Origin: Bradyrhizobium barranii subsp. apii
GTDB taxonomy: Bacteria > Pseudomonadota > Alphaproteobacteria > Rhizobiales > Xanthobacteraceae
DNA: 64,000 nt
NCBI RefSeq assembly: GCF_011516635.5
Contig: NZ_CP096255.1
Coordinates: 7,810,501-7,874,500, forward strand
Reading direction: 5' to 3'
Part shown: piece after piece, positions 56,573 to 64,000 of the stretch
Layout of the letters: each line of letters starts with the position of its first letter
How positions within the stretch are numbered: position 1 is the first letter of the stretch
Made by a program: the position numbers and the translations under genes
Notes under the pieces: model-generated
Told to the model about the DNA's origin: nothing
Databases searched by the model: none
What the model saw: only the letters and a program-made list of their open reading frames with translations

Positions 56573-56733
56573 CTTCCTTCTCCCCTTGTGGGAGAAGGTG
56601 GCGCGCATAGCGCGACGGATGAGGGGTATCTCTCCGCACGATTCAATCGTGAGAGGTTTGCTCGCGGAGAGATACCCCTCACCCGTCTCGCCGCTACGCG
56701 GCGAGCCACCCTCCCCCACAAGGGGGGAGGGAA
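56573..56733. repeat. Palindromic repeat, family B, copy 2
   Basis: About 160 bp, same orientation and ends as 51511-51663: CCTTCTCCCCTTGTGGGAGA at the left and CCTCCCCCACAAGGGGGGAGG at the right, with the inner GGTATCTCTCCGC/GCGGAGAGATACC pair perfect in this copy. Sits between convergent genes. Confidence 0.83.
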
Positions 56734-56742
56734 AGAGCAACC

Positions 56743-57879
56743 TTAAAAACACGTCGTCCGTTCGGCGGCGATGTAGCCGAACAGCAGGCCCGCGCCGAAC
56801 AGCAGTACGAGGCCGGCGGCGCCGAATTCGATGCCGCGCATGAACAGCGCGCCGCCGCCGTCGCGCCCGGCGCTGAGGCGGGCGGCGATGTCCTTGGCGG
56901 AGACGGCGACGACGGCGATGGCCGCGACCGTAATGGCGGTGCCGAGCCCCATCAGCAAGGTCGCGGCGATGCCGGCCCAGAACAGGCCCTGCGCGAGCGC
57001 GAACACCAGTACCAGGATCGCACCCGAGCAGGGCCGAATGCCGACGGTCAGGATCGCAGCGAACCCGCGCCGCCAGCCGCCGGGGCCGGCGAGCTCGCTC
57101 GGCGTCGGACCGTGGGAATGGCCGCAATGCTCGTCATGGACGTGGTCATGCGCATGGTGGTGATGGGCGTGGGCGTGACCATGGTCGTGATGATGGTGAT
57201 CATGACCGTGATCGTGGTCATGATGGTCATGGGCATCATGGTGATGGCCGTGATCATGATGGTCGTGCGGCACGCCGGCGATCGCCGGCACCGGCTGGAC
57301 CGCCTGCAGCGCGCGGATGAAGGTGCGGCCCTTGACCCAGACCAGCCGCAGGCCGAACAGCGCGATCAGGCCATAGCTCGCGATCTCGATTGCGCCCTCC
57401 GCCTTGCACATGGTCTTGGCGGTCGCGTTCAGCACCCAGGCCGAGATGCCGACGATCAGGATCGCCACCAGCGACTGCATCAGCGCCGAGGCAAACGACA
57501 GCGCGATGCCGCGCCGCGCGGTCTCGCGGTTGGCGACGAGATAGGAGGCGATCACCGCCTTGCCGTGGCCGGGGCCGGCAGCGTGGAAGATGCCATAGGC
57601 AAAGGAGATGAAGAGCAGCGTCCACACCGCCGAGCCGTCGGACTTGGCGGCGCGGATGGTCGCCGACATCTGGCGATAGAACTCCGACTGCTTTGCCAAC
57701 AGCCAGCCAATGACGCCGCTGGCCTCGGGCTCCGCGGCCTGCGCCGGGCGTGGTGCACCGAACGGATTTTGCGCGAGGAGATCGTGAAGCGCGGCGTCCG
57801 CCACACCCAGCACGACGACAGCCGCAGCGCAGGCAAGCAGCCCGCGTGCGAACGGGGAGAGTTGCGGCTTCAAGGGCAA
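56743..57879 (-). CDS. Nickel/cobalt efflux-type membrane protein (NicO/RcnA family)
   Basis: 378 residues. Membrane helices at the start, then GIFHAAGPGHGKAVIASYLV (family motif with the HxxxGHGK metal site), more helices, and a His/Asp-rich cytoplasmic loop of about 55 residues (roughly 205-260) with around 30 His that should bind metal. The C-terminal half has VGIRPCSGAILVLVFALAQG. Function: Ni/Co transport, export or import. It overlaps the DUF1007 gene by 10 bp. Confidence 0.9.
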   Translation of the reverse strand: MPLKPQLSPFARGLLACAAAVVVLGVADAALHDLLAQNPFGAPRPAQAAEPEASGVIGWLLAKQSEFYRQMSATIRAAKSDGSAVWTLLFISFAYGIFHAAGPGHGKAVIASYLVANRETARRGIALSFASALMQSLVAILIVGISAWVLNATAKTMCKAEGAIEIASYGLIALFGLRLVWVKGRTFIRALQAVQPVPAIAGVPHDHHDHGHHHDAHDHHDHDHGHDHHHHDHGHAHAHHHHAHDHVHDEHCGHSHGPTPSELAGPGGWRRGFAAILTVGIRPCSGAILVLVFALAQGLFWAGIAATLLMGLGTAITVAAIAVVAVSAKDIAARLSAGRDGGGALFMRGIEFGAAGLVLLFGAGLLFGYIAAERTTCF

Positions 57880-58508
57880 TCCACCGTGATCTTGTTGGCG
57901 AACATCATGCCGAAATTCGAGTTCTCACCGTTCAGGAAGGTCTGCTCGTTGAGCTTCTGCGCGGCGGCGGAGCCGTCGCTGGGCCGATCGAGCTTCATCT
58001 GGCAGCCGGCGGGCGCGCCGACCAGCTTGACCGGATTGTCCTTGGCCATCTGGAAGTCGATGAAATAGGAGCGGTCGAACACTTCGAGCACCAGCTGCTT
58101 GGGCTTGACCGGGTTCTTCAGCGGCAGCGTGAAGTGCAGGGTCAGCACGGTATCCTTGTAGTCGAGGAAGTAGTCGACCGGCTCGTTAAAACGCTCCTTC
58201 TTGCCGTCGCCTCGCGCGAAGGTGAAGTAGGCGTATTCCTTCAGCGACTCGACATTGGTCTGCGCCAGCGGCCCGAGCTCCTCGCGCGTATAGGCGCCCT
58301 TGGTCTTGCTCTCGAGCCCCTGCAGGGCATAGGCCGAGAACATGTCATCAAAGGTCCAGGCGTGGCGGACGCCGGTGATCGAGCCGTCGGCGGCGTAGAG
58401 CAGCTCGCTGGTCGCGGTGATCCAGACATGCGGATGCGCCCGCGCCGCGCCGGCTGCGAACGTCATCGCAGCGGCGAGCAACAGGCCGAACAGGGCACGC
58501 ATGCCCAT
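57870..58508 (-). CDS. DUF1007 family periplasmic protein
   Basis: 212 residues, signal peptide ending AARAHPHVW. DUF1007 proteins start their mature part with HPHVWI and often sit beside NicO-type transporters, where the N-terminal His can bind metal once the signal is removed. Other family features: RHAWTFDDMFSAYALQG and DFFLDYKDTVL-like DYFLDYKDTVLTLHF. Its ATG overlaps the stop of the peptidase gene (TGATG) and its 3' end overlaps the NicO start. Confidence 0.87.
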   Translation of the reverse strand: MGMRALFGLLLAAAMTFAAGAARAHPHVWITATSELLYAADGSITGVRHAWTFDDMFSAYALQGLESKTKGAYTREELGPLAQTNVESLKEYAYFTFARGDGKKERFNEPVDYFLDYKDTVLTLHFTLPLKNPVKPKQLVLEVFDRSYFIDFQMAKDNPVKLVGAPAGCQMKLDRPSDGSAAAQKLNEQTFLNGENSNFGMMFANKITVDCP

Positions 58509-60589
58509 CAGGCTGCCTTTGCGCCATCGAGCAGGCCGCGCCGGCGGAGCAGCGCGTCGGGCTCCGGCGGGCGGCCGCGGAAGGCTTCATAGGCGGCCTC
58601 GGGATCGACCGATCCACCCGAGGAGTAGATGTCGTCGTGCAGGCGCTTTGCCACTGCAGGATCGAAGATGTCGCCGGCCTCCTCGAAGGCGCCGAAGGCG
58701 TCGGCGTCCATCACCTCCGACCACATGTAGCTGTAGTAACCGGAGGCATAATGGTCGCCGGAGAAGATGTGGCCGAACTGGGGGGGGCGGTGGCGCAGCG
58801 AGATCTCCTCGGGCATGCCGATCTTCTCCAGCTCCTTCTTCTCGAAGGCGCGGACATCCTGCGCGGCGGAAGCCGGCTGGGTGTGGAATTCGAGATCGAC
58901 CAGCGCCGAGGAGACGAACTCGACCGTGGCAAAGCCCTGGTTGAACTTTCGTGCGGCGAGGAAGCGCTGGAGCAGATCGTCCGGCAGCGGCTCGCCGGTC
59001 TGGTAGTGGCGGGCGAACTGCTGCAGCACCTCGGGCCGCTCCTGCCAGTGCTCGTAGAGCTGGGACGGCAGCTCGACGAAGTCGGTGAACACCGCGGTGC
59101 CCGAGAGTGACGGATAGGTCACATTGGAGAGCATGCCGTGCAGGCCGTGGCCGAACTCATGGAACAGGGTCCGGGCATCGTCGGGCGACAGCAGCGAGGG
59201 CTCGCCGTTCGCGCCCTTGGCGAAGTTGCAGACATTGATGACGAGCGGCGCGATCTCGCCGTCGAGCTTCTGCTGGTCGCGCAGCGAGGTCATCCAGGCG
59301 CCGGAGCGCTTCGACGGCCGGGCATAGTAGTCGCCGTAGAACAGCGCCTTGTGCTTGCCGTCCGGCCCCTTTACCTCCCAGACCCTTACATCCGGGTGCC
59401 AGGCCGGCACGTCCTTGCGCTCCTCGAAGGTGATGCCGAACAGGCGGGTGGCGCAGTCGAAGGCGGCGGCGATCATGTGATCGAGCGTAAGATACGGCTT
59501 GATCGCGGCGTCGTCGAAATTGGCGCGCTGGAGGCGGAGTTTTTCGGCATAGAAGCGCCAGTCCCAGGGCGCGAGCTTGAAATTGCCGCCCTCTTCCGTG
59601 ATCAGCGCCTGCATCTCGTCGCGGTCGGAGAGCGCACGCGCACGCGCCGGCTTCCAGACCCGCTCCAGCAGGCCGCGCACCGCATCCGGCGTCTTGGCCA
59701 TGGAATCCTCGAGCCGGTAGGCGGCGAAGGTCGGATAGCCCAGAAGCTTGGCGCTCTCCTCGCGCAGTTGCAGGATCTCGACGATGGTGCCGTTGTTGTC
59801 GTTGGCATTGCCGTTGTCGCCGCGCGCCGTGAAGGCCTTGTAGACCTTCTCGCGCAGGTCGCGGCGGGCCGAGCTCTTCAGGAACGGCTCGGTCGAGGAG
59901 CGCGACAGCGTGACGATGGCCTTGCCGTCCATGCCGCGCTCTTCCGCCGCAGCCTTGGCGGCTGCGACGAAGCTCTCCGGCAGGCCCTCGCGGTCGGCCT
60001 CCCCCAACTCCATGAACCACTCCTGCTCGTCGCCAAGCAGGTGGTGGCTGAAGCCGGTGCCGAGTTGGGCGAGCTTCTCGTTGATCTCCGCCATCCGCGC
60101 CTTCGCCTCTTCGGAGAGGCCGGCACCGGAACGGTGGAACCGGGTGTAGGTGCGCTCCAGCAGCCGGAGCTGCTCGGGCGAAAGACCAAGAGCGGCGCGG
60201 TTCTCGTGCAGATGGGCGATGCGACCAAACAGCACGGCGTTCATCATGATCGGATTCCAGTGCCGCGCCATCCGCAAGGAGACCTCCTTGTCGATCTCCA
60301 GGATGGCCGGGTTGGAATGCGCCGAGACGAGGTCGTAGAAGACCGCCGCGACCTTGGTGAGGAGCTTGCCGGAGCGCTCCAGCGCCGTGATGGTGTTGGC
60401 GAAGTCGGCGGCCGCCGGATCGTTGGTGATCGCCGCGATCTCCGCGGAGTGATCGGCGAAGGCCTGCTCGAAGGCCGGCAGAAAGTGCTCGGGCTTGACC
60501 TCGTCGAAGGGCGGGGTCGCAAACGGCGTCACCCAGGCCTTCAGCAGCGGGTTGGTCTCGGGGTCCGTGGTTTGGCGGGGGTCTGACAT
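58508..60589 (-). CDS. M3 family zinc metallopeptidase (oligopeptidase A / Dcp type)
   Basis: 693 residues, the normal length. The zinc motif HEFGH lies at 477-481 (TLFHEFGHGLHGML), with the third ligand region EFVELPSQ-like FTDFVELPSQLYEHW downstream. Other motifs: FAKGANGEPSLL and GHIFSGDHYASGYYSYMW. It cuts short peptides in the cytoplasm. It is the first gene of a tight three-gene unit with DUF1007 and NicO (1-bp and 10-bp overlaps). Confidence 0.92.
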   Translation of the reverse strand: MSDPRQTTDPETNPLLKAWVTPFATPPFDEVKPEHFLPAFEQAFADHSAEIAAITNDPAAADFANTITALERSGKLLTKVAAVFYDLVSAHSNPAILEIDKEVSLRMARHWNPIMMNAVLFGRIAHLHENRAALGLSPEQLRLLERTYTRFHRSGAGLSEEAKARMAEINEKLAQLGTGFSHHLLGDEQEWFMELGEADREGLPESFVAAAKAAAEERGMDGKAIVTLSRSSTEPFLKSSARRDLREKVYKAFTARGDNGNANDNNGTIVEILQLREESAKLLGYPTFAAYRLEDSMAKTPDAVRGLLERVWKPARARALSDRDEMQALITEEGGNFKLAPWDWRFYAEKLRLQRANFDDAAIKPYLTLDHMIAAAFDCATRLFGITFEERKDVPAWHPDVRVWEVKGPDGKHKALFYGDYYARPSKRSGAWMTSLRDQQKLDGEIAPLVINVCNFAKGANGEPSLLSPDDARTLFHEFGHGLHGMLSNVTYPSLSGTAVFTDFVELPSQLYEHWQERPEVLQQFARHYQTGEPLPDDLLQRFLAARKFNQGFATVEFVSSALVDLEFHTQPASAAQDVRAFEKKELEKIGMPEEISLRHRPPQFGHIFSGDHYASGYYSYMWSEVMDADAFGAFEEAGDIFDPAVAKRLHDDIYSSGGSVDPEAAYEAFRGRPPEPDALLRRRGLLDGAKAA

Positions 60590-60726
60590 CGCAAGTCCCG
60601 GTTTTTGTGGCTCGATTGTTGGGGTCAGCTATAGCACGCGATGGGGCTTTTTTGGGCCATTTGCCCTTGCTCCCGGCCGCCTTTTCGGGGAGATTGCGGC
60701 CCTCGAAGCCACGGACCCCAGAGCTC

Positions 60727-60981
60727 ATGAACGCGCCTGCCTCCTCTTCCCGTCAGATCGTCTGGCCAAGCGTCATCACTGTCGTCAGCGCGGCCATACT
60801 GATCGGCGCCGAAGTATTCGGCGCCGCGTTCGCCGGCGGCTGGGCGCTCGCGATCCTGTTCGGGCTCGGCGATCAGGGCACGCACATCCTCCAGGCTGTG
60901 CTGTTCGCGCTCGGCGTGCTCGTGATGACCGCGTTCATCCGCGCGGCTCAGCGCGTCGAGCCGTTCACGAAGCGCCGCTGA
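60727..60981 (+). CDS. Small two-helix membrane protein, 84 residues
   Basis: MNAPASSSRQIVWPSVITVV begins a first helix, a glycine-rich bend (AAFAGGWALAILFGLGDQG) leads to a second helix (ILQAVLFALGVLVMTAFI), and the end is basic (RVEPFTKRR). No family recognised. Divergent from the peptidase gene by 137 bp. Its codon use looks like that of its neighbours, and the frame is intact. Confidence 0.7.
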   Translation: MNAPASSSRQIVWPSVITVVSAAILIGAEVFGAAFAGGWALAILFGLGDQGTHILQAVLFALGVLVMTAFIRAAQRVEPFTKRR

Positions 60982-61108
60982 CGCTTCCTCGCGCGCGCAA
61001 GACGCGCGCACGGCTGAGAAAACTTAACGCGCGTTCATCTTCCGCGTCGCTCGCGCAACACTGCGCAAGCAGATGTTAGGCAATTCTGTCCTCAGCCTAA
61101 AAAAATTC

Positions 61109-61137
61109 TTGCGAAGCTGAGTCAAAACGCTTATGTG
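61109..61137 (+). promoter_or_regulatory. Possible promoter of the decarboxylase leader
   Basis: TTGCGA (61109-61114) and TATGTG (61132-61137) are spaced by 17 bp, which would start transcription near 61144, just before the structured leader. The hexamers are only fair matches. Confidence 0.35.
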
Positions 61138-61143
61138 CGCTCT

Positions 61144-61654
61144 TGCCCAATTTCGCACGTGCCTGTGGTCGTGTGTCAGTCGGTAGGTATCCGGACAAGA
61201 GGCCGGACAGCCGCCAAGGGGTGAAGAAGCCGAGGGGCTCTTCGGAAGTGCGGAAGTCGCGAGACCGAAAGGTCGGACGAGGAAGCAACCCGGAGCGTCC
61301 AGCATCTCTCTCAAAGAGATGCCTAGTCGAAGGTGACTTCACTTTTTGCAACCGTGACTGGCAGCCGGAGGCGAACCGGCGCACCCCGCTCTCAACGGGG
61401 GACGCGACTTAAAGCAACGACGGATCGGGCTTTTTTGGTCTCTACCGGCAGTCCAACGCCGGCGCGGGCTACTGAAAAGGCTTGTCCTTCATTGCCAGGT
61501 GTGCGGGCGGGAAATTCCCAACCAATCCACGGCAGCACAGTCTGATGTGAGTCTTTGGCTCGTCACGCCTCCATCGCGTGATCTGGCCGGAGCGCTCTTA
61601 TCCGACGACATTTTTTGAACGGATCCCCGTCGCTGGGCCGTTTGGGAGAGTGCT
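61144..61654 (+). ncRNA. Long structured 5' leader of the decarboxylase gene (candidate speF RNA motif)
   Basis: About 510 nt precede the decarboxylase start with no convincing coding frame. Local hairpins are clear: GACC-GAAA-GGTC with a GNRA loop (61263-61274), GCATCTCT-CTCAA-AGAGATGC (61302-61322) and CCCCG-CTCTCAA-CGGGG (61384-61400), the last two sharing a CTCAA loop element. The speF motif is an RNA structure described upstream of ornithine decarboxylase genes in alphaproteobacteria; position and gene context fit, but I cannot check the covariance model. Confidence 0.55.
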
Positions 61655-62797
61655 ATGACCGAACGTATTCAGGAATTCCTGCGCAACCGCCGCAGCGAGG
61701 GCCGGGACACCGAGCCTTGCCTCGTGGTCGACCTCGAGGTCGTGCGCGACAACTACCAGACCTTTGCCAAGGCGCTGCCCGACAGCCGCGTGTTCTATGC
61801 CGTCAAGGCGAACCCGGCGCCGGAAGTGCTCTCGCTGCTGGCGTCCATGGGCTCCTGCTTCGACACCGCGACGGTCGCCGAGATCGAAATGGCGCTGGCC
61901 GCGGGTGCGACGCCCGACCGCATCTCCTTCGGCAACACGATCAAGAAGGAGCGCGACATCGCGCGCGCCTTCGCGCTCGGCATCCGGCTGTTCGCGGTCG
62001 ACTGCGTTCCTGAGGTCGAGAAGGTCGCCCGTGCCGCTCCCGGCGCGAAGGTGTTCTGCCGCATCCTCTATGACTGCGCCGGCGCCGAATGGCCGCTGTC
62101 GCGCAAGTTCGGCTGCGACCCGGAAATGGCTGTCGACGTGCTCGACGTTGCCAAGCGCCTGGGCCTGGAGCCGTGCGGCATCTCCTTCCATGTCGGCTCG
62201 CAGCAGCGCAAGGTGAAGGCGTGGGACCGTGCGCTGGCGATGGCCTCGCAGGTGTTCCGCGACTGCGCCGAGCGCGGCATCAACCTCTCCATGGTCAACA
62301 TGGGCGGCGGCTTCCCGACCAAGTACCTGAAGGACGTGCCGCCGGTGGTCACCTACGGCCGCTCGATCTTCCGCGCGCTGCGCAAGCACTTCGGCAACCA
62401 GATTCCGGAGACCATCATCGAGCCGGGTCGTGGCATGGTGGGCAATGCCGGCATCATCGAATCCGAAGTCGTGCTCATCTCGAAGAAGAGCGACGATGAC
62501 GAGGTACGCTGGGTCTATCTCGACATCGGCAAGTTCGGCGGTCTCGCCGAGACCATGGACGAGTCGATCCGTTACGCCATCCGCACCCCGCATGACGGTG
62601 CGGACATGACGCCGTGCGTGCTCGCAGGCCCGACCTGCGACAGCGCCGACGTGCTGTACGAGAAGAGCCCGTATCCGCTCCCCGTCACGCTCGAGATCGG
62701 CGACAAGCTGCTGATCGAAGGCACCGGGGCCTATACGTCGACCTACTCGGCGGTGGCGTTCAACGGCATCCCACCGCTGAAGACGTACCACATCTGA
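61655..62797 (+). CDS. Ornithine/lysine decarboxylase, PLP type III (alanine-racemase fold)
   Basis: 380 residues, 1143 bp. N-terminal barrel with PLP-binding K51 in FYAVKANPAPE, then FHVGSQQ, MGGGFPT and EPGRGMV for cofactor contacts, and the C-terminal GPTCDSADVLY with the conserved Cys (C328) and Asp of eukaryote-like ornithine decarboxylases. It makes putrescine (or cadaverine) from ornithine or lysine in the cytosol. The leader upstream probably regulates it. GGGAGAG precedes the ATG. Confidence 0.92.
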   Translation: MTERIQEFLRNRRSEGRDTEPCLVVDLEVVRDNYQTFAKALPDSRVFYAVKANPAPEVLSLLASMGSCFDTATVAEIEMALAAGATPDRISFGNTIKKERDIARAFALGIRLFAVDCVPEVEKVARAAPGAKVFCRILYDCAGAEWPLSRKFGCDPEMAVDVLDVAKRLGLEPCGISFHVGSQQRKVKAWDRALAMASQVFRDCAERGINLSMVNMGGGFPTKYLKDVPPVVTYGRSIFRALRKHFGNQIPETIIEPGRGMVGNAGIIESEVVLISKKSDDDEVRWVYLDIGKFGGLAETMDESIRYAIRTPHDGADMTPCVLAGPTCDSADVLYEKSPYPLPVTLEIGDKLLIEGTGAYTSTYSAVAFNGIPPLKTYHI

Positions 62798-62842
62798 TTT
62801 GCCGCATCTGATCCGCCTCTCGTTTTGAGGCCTGACGAACCC

Positions 62843-62864
62843 GGGAGCCGGTCCGCCGGCTCCC
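62843..62864 (+). terminator. Strong hairpin after the decarboxylase gene
   Basis: Perfect 9-bp stem GGGAGCCGG/CCGGCTCCC with loop TCCG. The following tail (TTCCTG) is only weakly T-rich, so it may attenuate rather than fully stop transcription into the GNAT gene. Confidence 0.6.
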
Positions 62865-62942
62865 TTCCTGACATTGCCATTCTGACGACGTCTTGAGCCG
62901 GCGTGCTTCTCGCACGCGGGTTCAAGCGGGGACTGACGCGCC

Positions 62943-63530
62943 ATGACTGCTTTTCGGAAGCCACAAGTCGCCCTCACTTCGAAAGCCGCTCCGTTCGCGA
63001 TCCGTGCGGAACGTGCTGCCGACGTCGCCGCCCGTGAAGCGCTGCTGGATGCCTGCTTTGGCGAGAACCGCCATGACCGCACCTGCCAGCGCCTGCGCGA
63101 CGGACGTGCACCTGCCGCAGGCCTTGCCCTGTCGGCTGTGCGCGAGGGGACACTCGTGGGAACCGTGCGGCTGTGGCACGTCAGCGCCGGAGGCAGGCCC
63201 GCTTTGGTCCTCGGACCGCTGGCGGTGGACCCTGCCTTCCGCGAGCTCGGGATCGGCGCCGCGCTGATGCAACAAGCGCTGGCCGCCGCCCGGGCACGGG
63301 GGCATGCCGCCGTGATCCTGCTCGGCGATGCCCCCTATTACGCCCGCTTCGGCTTCTCGCCCGAGAAGACCGGCGCATTGATGCTGCCCGGCCCGTTCGA
63401 GCGCGATCGCCTGCTGGCGATCGAATTCCAGGCCGGTGCGCTGGATGGCGTTGAGGGGATGATCGTCCCGACCGGCGCGGCCCTGCCCAAACGGAGGGTA
63501 GTTCGCGCCCTCCAGGCGCACGCGGCCTAA
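62943..63530 (+). CDS. GNAT family N-acetyltransferase
   Basis: 195 residues. Acetyl-CoA-binding motif RELGIGAALMQQALAAARARG and the later VILLGDAPYYARFGF, typical of YhbS-like acetyltransferases. Residues 20-50 (IRAERAADVAAREALLDACF) form the usual first strand and helices. It is 145 bp behind the decarboxylase gene, on the same strand; acetylation of polyamines is a tempting but unproven link. Start ATG 62943. Confidence 0.86.
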   Translation: MTAFRKPQVALTSKAAPFAIRAERAADVAAREALLDACFGENRHDRTCQRLRDGRAPAAGLALSAVREGTLVGTVRLWHVSAGGRPALVLGPLAVDPAFRELGIGAALMQQALAAARARGHAAVILLGDAPYYARFGFSPEKTGALMLPGPFERDRLLAIEFQAGALDGVEGMIVPTGAALPKRRVVRALQAHAA

Positions 63531-63665
63531 GGGATTGCCATGATGGCAACGACCTAAGCCGCGTTCCGCGGCGATGCTCGCGCGTGCCCGTTCCTTTGGG
63601 GTTGCGCGGGCCTGAGAAACGCCCTTTAACCCGCCAAACACCCCCTTCAGTCGAGGCCCACGACC

Positions 63666-64000
63666 ATGTCCCGTCGCCTGATCTCCACCGGCTCTCCCCT
63701 CGAGAAGACCGTCGGCTACAGCCGCGCCGTGATCGACGGCGAGTTCGCCTTCGTCGCCGGAACCACCGGCTATGACTACACGACGATGACGATGCCATCA
63801 GATGTCACGAGCCAGTCACGCAACTGCTTCAAGACCATCGAAGCCGCCCTGAAGGAGGGCGGATTCGAGATGGCCGATATCGTCCGTGCGACCTACTACG
63901 TCACCGACGCCAGCTACATCGATGCCCACTTCGCCGTCTGCGGCGAGGTTCTCGGCGACATAAGGCCGGCTGCGACACTGCTTGTCGTCAGCGCGCTCGC
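63666..64000 (+). CDS. RidA/YjgF family protein (3' end outside window)
   Basis: Starts MSRRLISTGSPLEKTVGYSR; the frame stays open to the last base of the window (111 full codons). Family features: VIDGEFAFVAGTTGYDYTTM, then SRNCFKTIEAALKEGGFEMA, then VRATYYVTD and RPAATLLVVSAL. The Arg of RPAATL is the typical substrate-binding Arg of Rid proteins. It lies 136 bp behind the GNAT gene and could share its transcript. Confidence 0.87.
   Translation, partial: MSRRLISTGSPLEKTVGYSRAVIDGEFAFVAGTTGYDYTTMTMPSDVTSQSRNCFKTIEAALKEGGFEMADIVRATYYVTDASYIDAHFAVCGEVLGDIRPAATLLVVSAL

Noticed and set aside
57112..58068. Plus-strand frame rich in Met and Val opposite the His-rich NicO loop
   Set aside because: It is the complement of the His/Asp codons of the metal-binding loop; not a membrane protein gene.
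61143..61412. 89-codon frame in the decarboxylase leader
   Set aside because: Runs straight through the stable hairpins, Arg-rich without fold features; the region is better explained as structured RNA. A short leader peptide cannot be excluded.

Overview
The window looks like an ordinary chromosomal stretch of a Bradyrhizobium-type alphaproteobacterium (Nitrobacteraceae). It is GC-rich throughout. The signs are the gltB-gltD pair, CpdR, a PLP ornithine-type decarboxylase behind a long structured leader, a ROSE-type RNA thermometer before an hsp20 gene, several Bug/TctC and ABC solute-binding proteins, two class III nucleotidyl cyclases, and many short GC-rich palindromic intergenic repeats. 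I see no transposase, integrase, phage gene or CRISPR array. The species is an inference from gene style, not from a marker gene.

Layout. 1-10.2 kb: 3' end of a dihydropyrimidinase, an SDR oxidoreductase, a peroxiredoxin-like protein divergent from a LysR regulator, an oligopeptide-type solute-binding protein, a membrane-anchored GH3 hydrolase, and an operon of a DUF4173 membrane protein, a response regulator and a histidine kinase whose ATP-binding region is largely missing. 10.2-19.5 kb: AlkB, a flavin amine oxidase with a small secreted protein and a catalytically dead-looking alpha/beta hydrolase, an orphan solute-binding protein between two copies of a palindromic repeat, a haem-linked cyclase, an enolase-superfamily enzyme and a Rid protein. 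19.6-22.2 kb: a locally duplicated Nudix / small secreted protein / ATC-hydrolase block with a cis-CaaD-like tautomerase between the copies. 22.5-32 kb: two poorly characterised proteins, tRNA-Val(GAC), cpdR, N-formylglutamate amidohydrolase, a strong candidate small RNA on the minus strand, hisN, a Bug-type binding protein, a LysR/TauE pair, a GFA protein and a LysE exporter. 32-40.5 kb: a cyclase-TPR protein, a RoxA-like dihaem protein with an extra cytoplasmic domain, a lysophospholipase-like hydrolase, hsp20 with a sigma32-type promoter and ROSE leader, a secreted hydrolase and a Pro/Ala-rich exported protein. 40.9-50.4 kb: gltBD, an outer-membrane beta-barrel protein and a frameshifted kdsD. 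50.5-64 kb: a CMD/HxlR pair around a palindrome, NfeD and QmcA, a lipoprotein, a solute-binding protein coupled to hemH, MAPEG, an overlapping M3 peptidase / DUF1007 / NicO operon, a small membrane protein, the decarboxylase with its leader, a GNAT protein and a truncated Rid protein.

Genes that clearly work together: gltB-gltD (ammonia assimilation), qmcA-nfeD (membrane quality control), DUF1007-NicO (nickel/cobalt movement), and the response regulator with its (apparently broken) kinase. The items most worth a second look are the minus-strand small RNA at about 26.6-26.8 kb, the sigma32 plus ROSE control of hsp20, the kinase with an internal in-frame deletion, the kdsD frameshift, the 20-22 kb duplication, the GYGAG pseudo-hydrolase, and the fusion architecture of the dihaem protein. 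No single stretch stands out as an entirely new multi-gene system.
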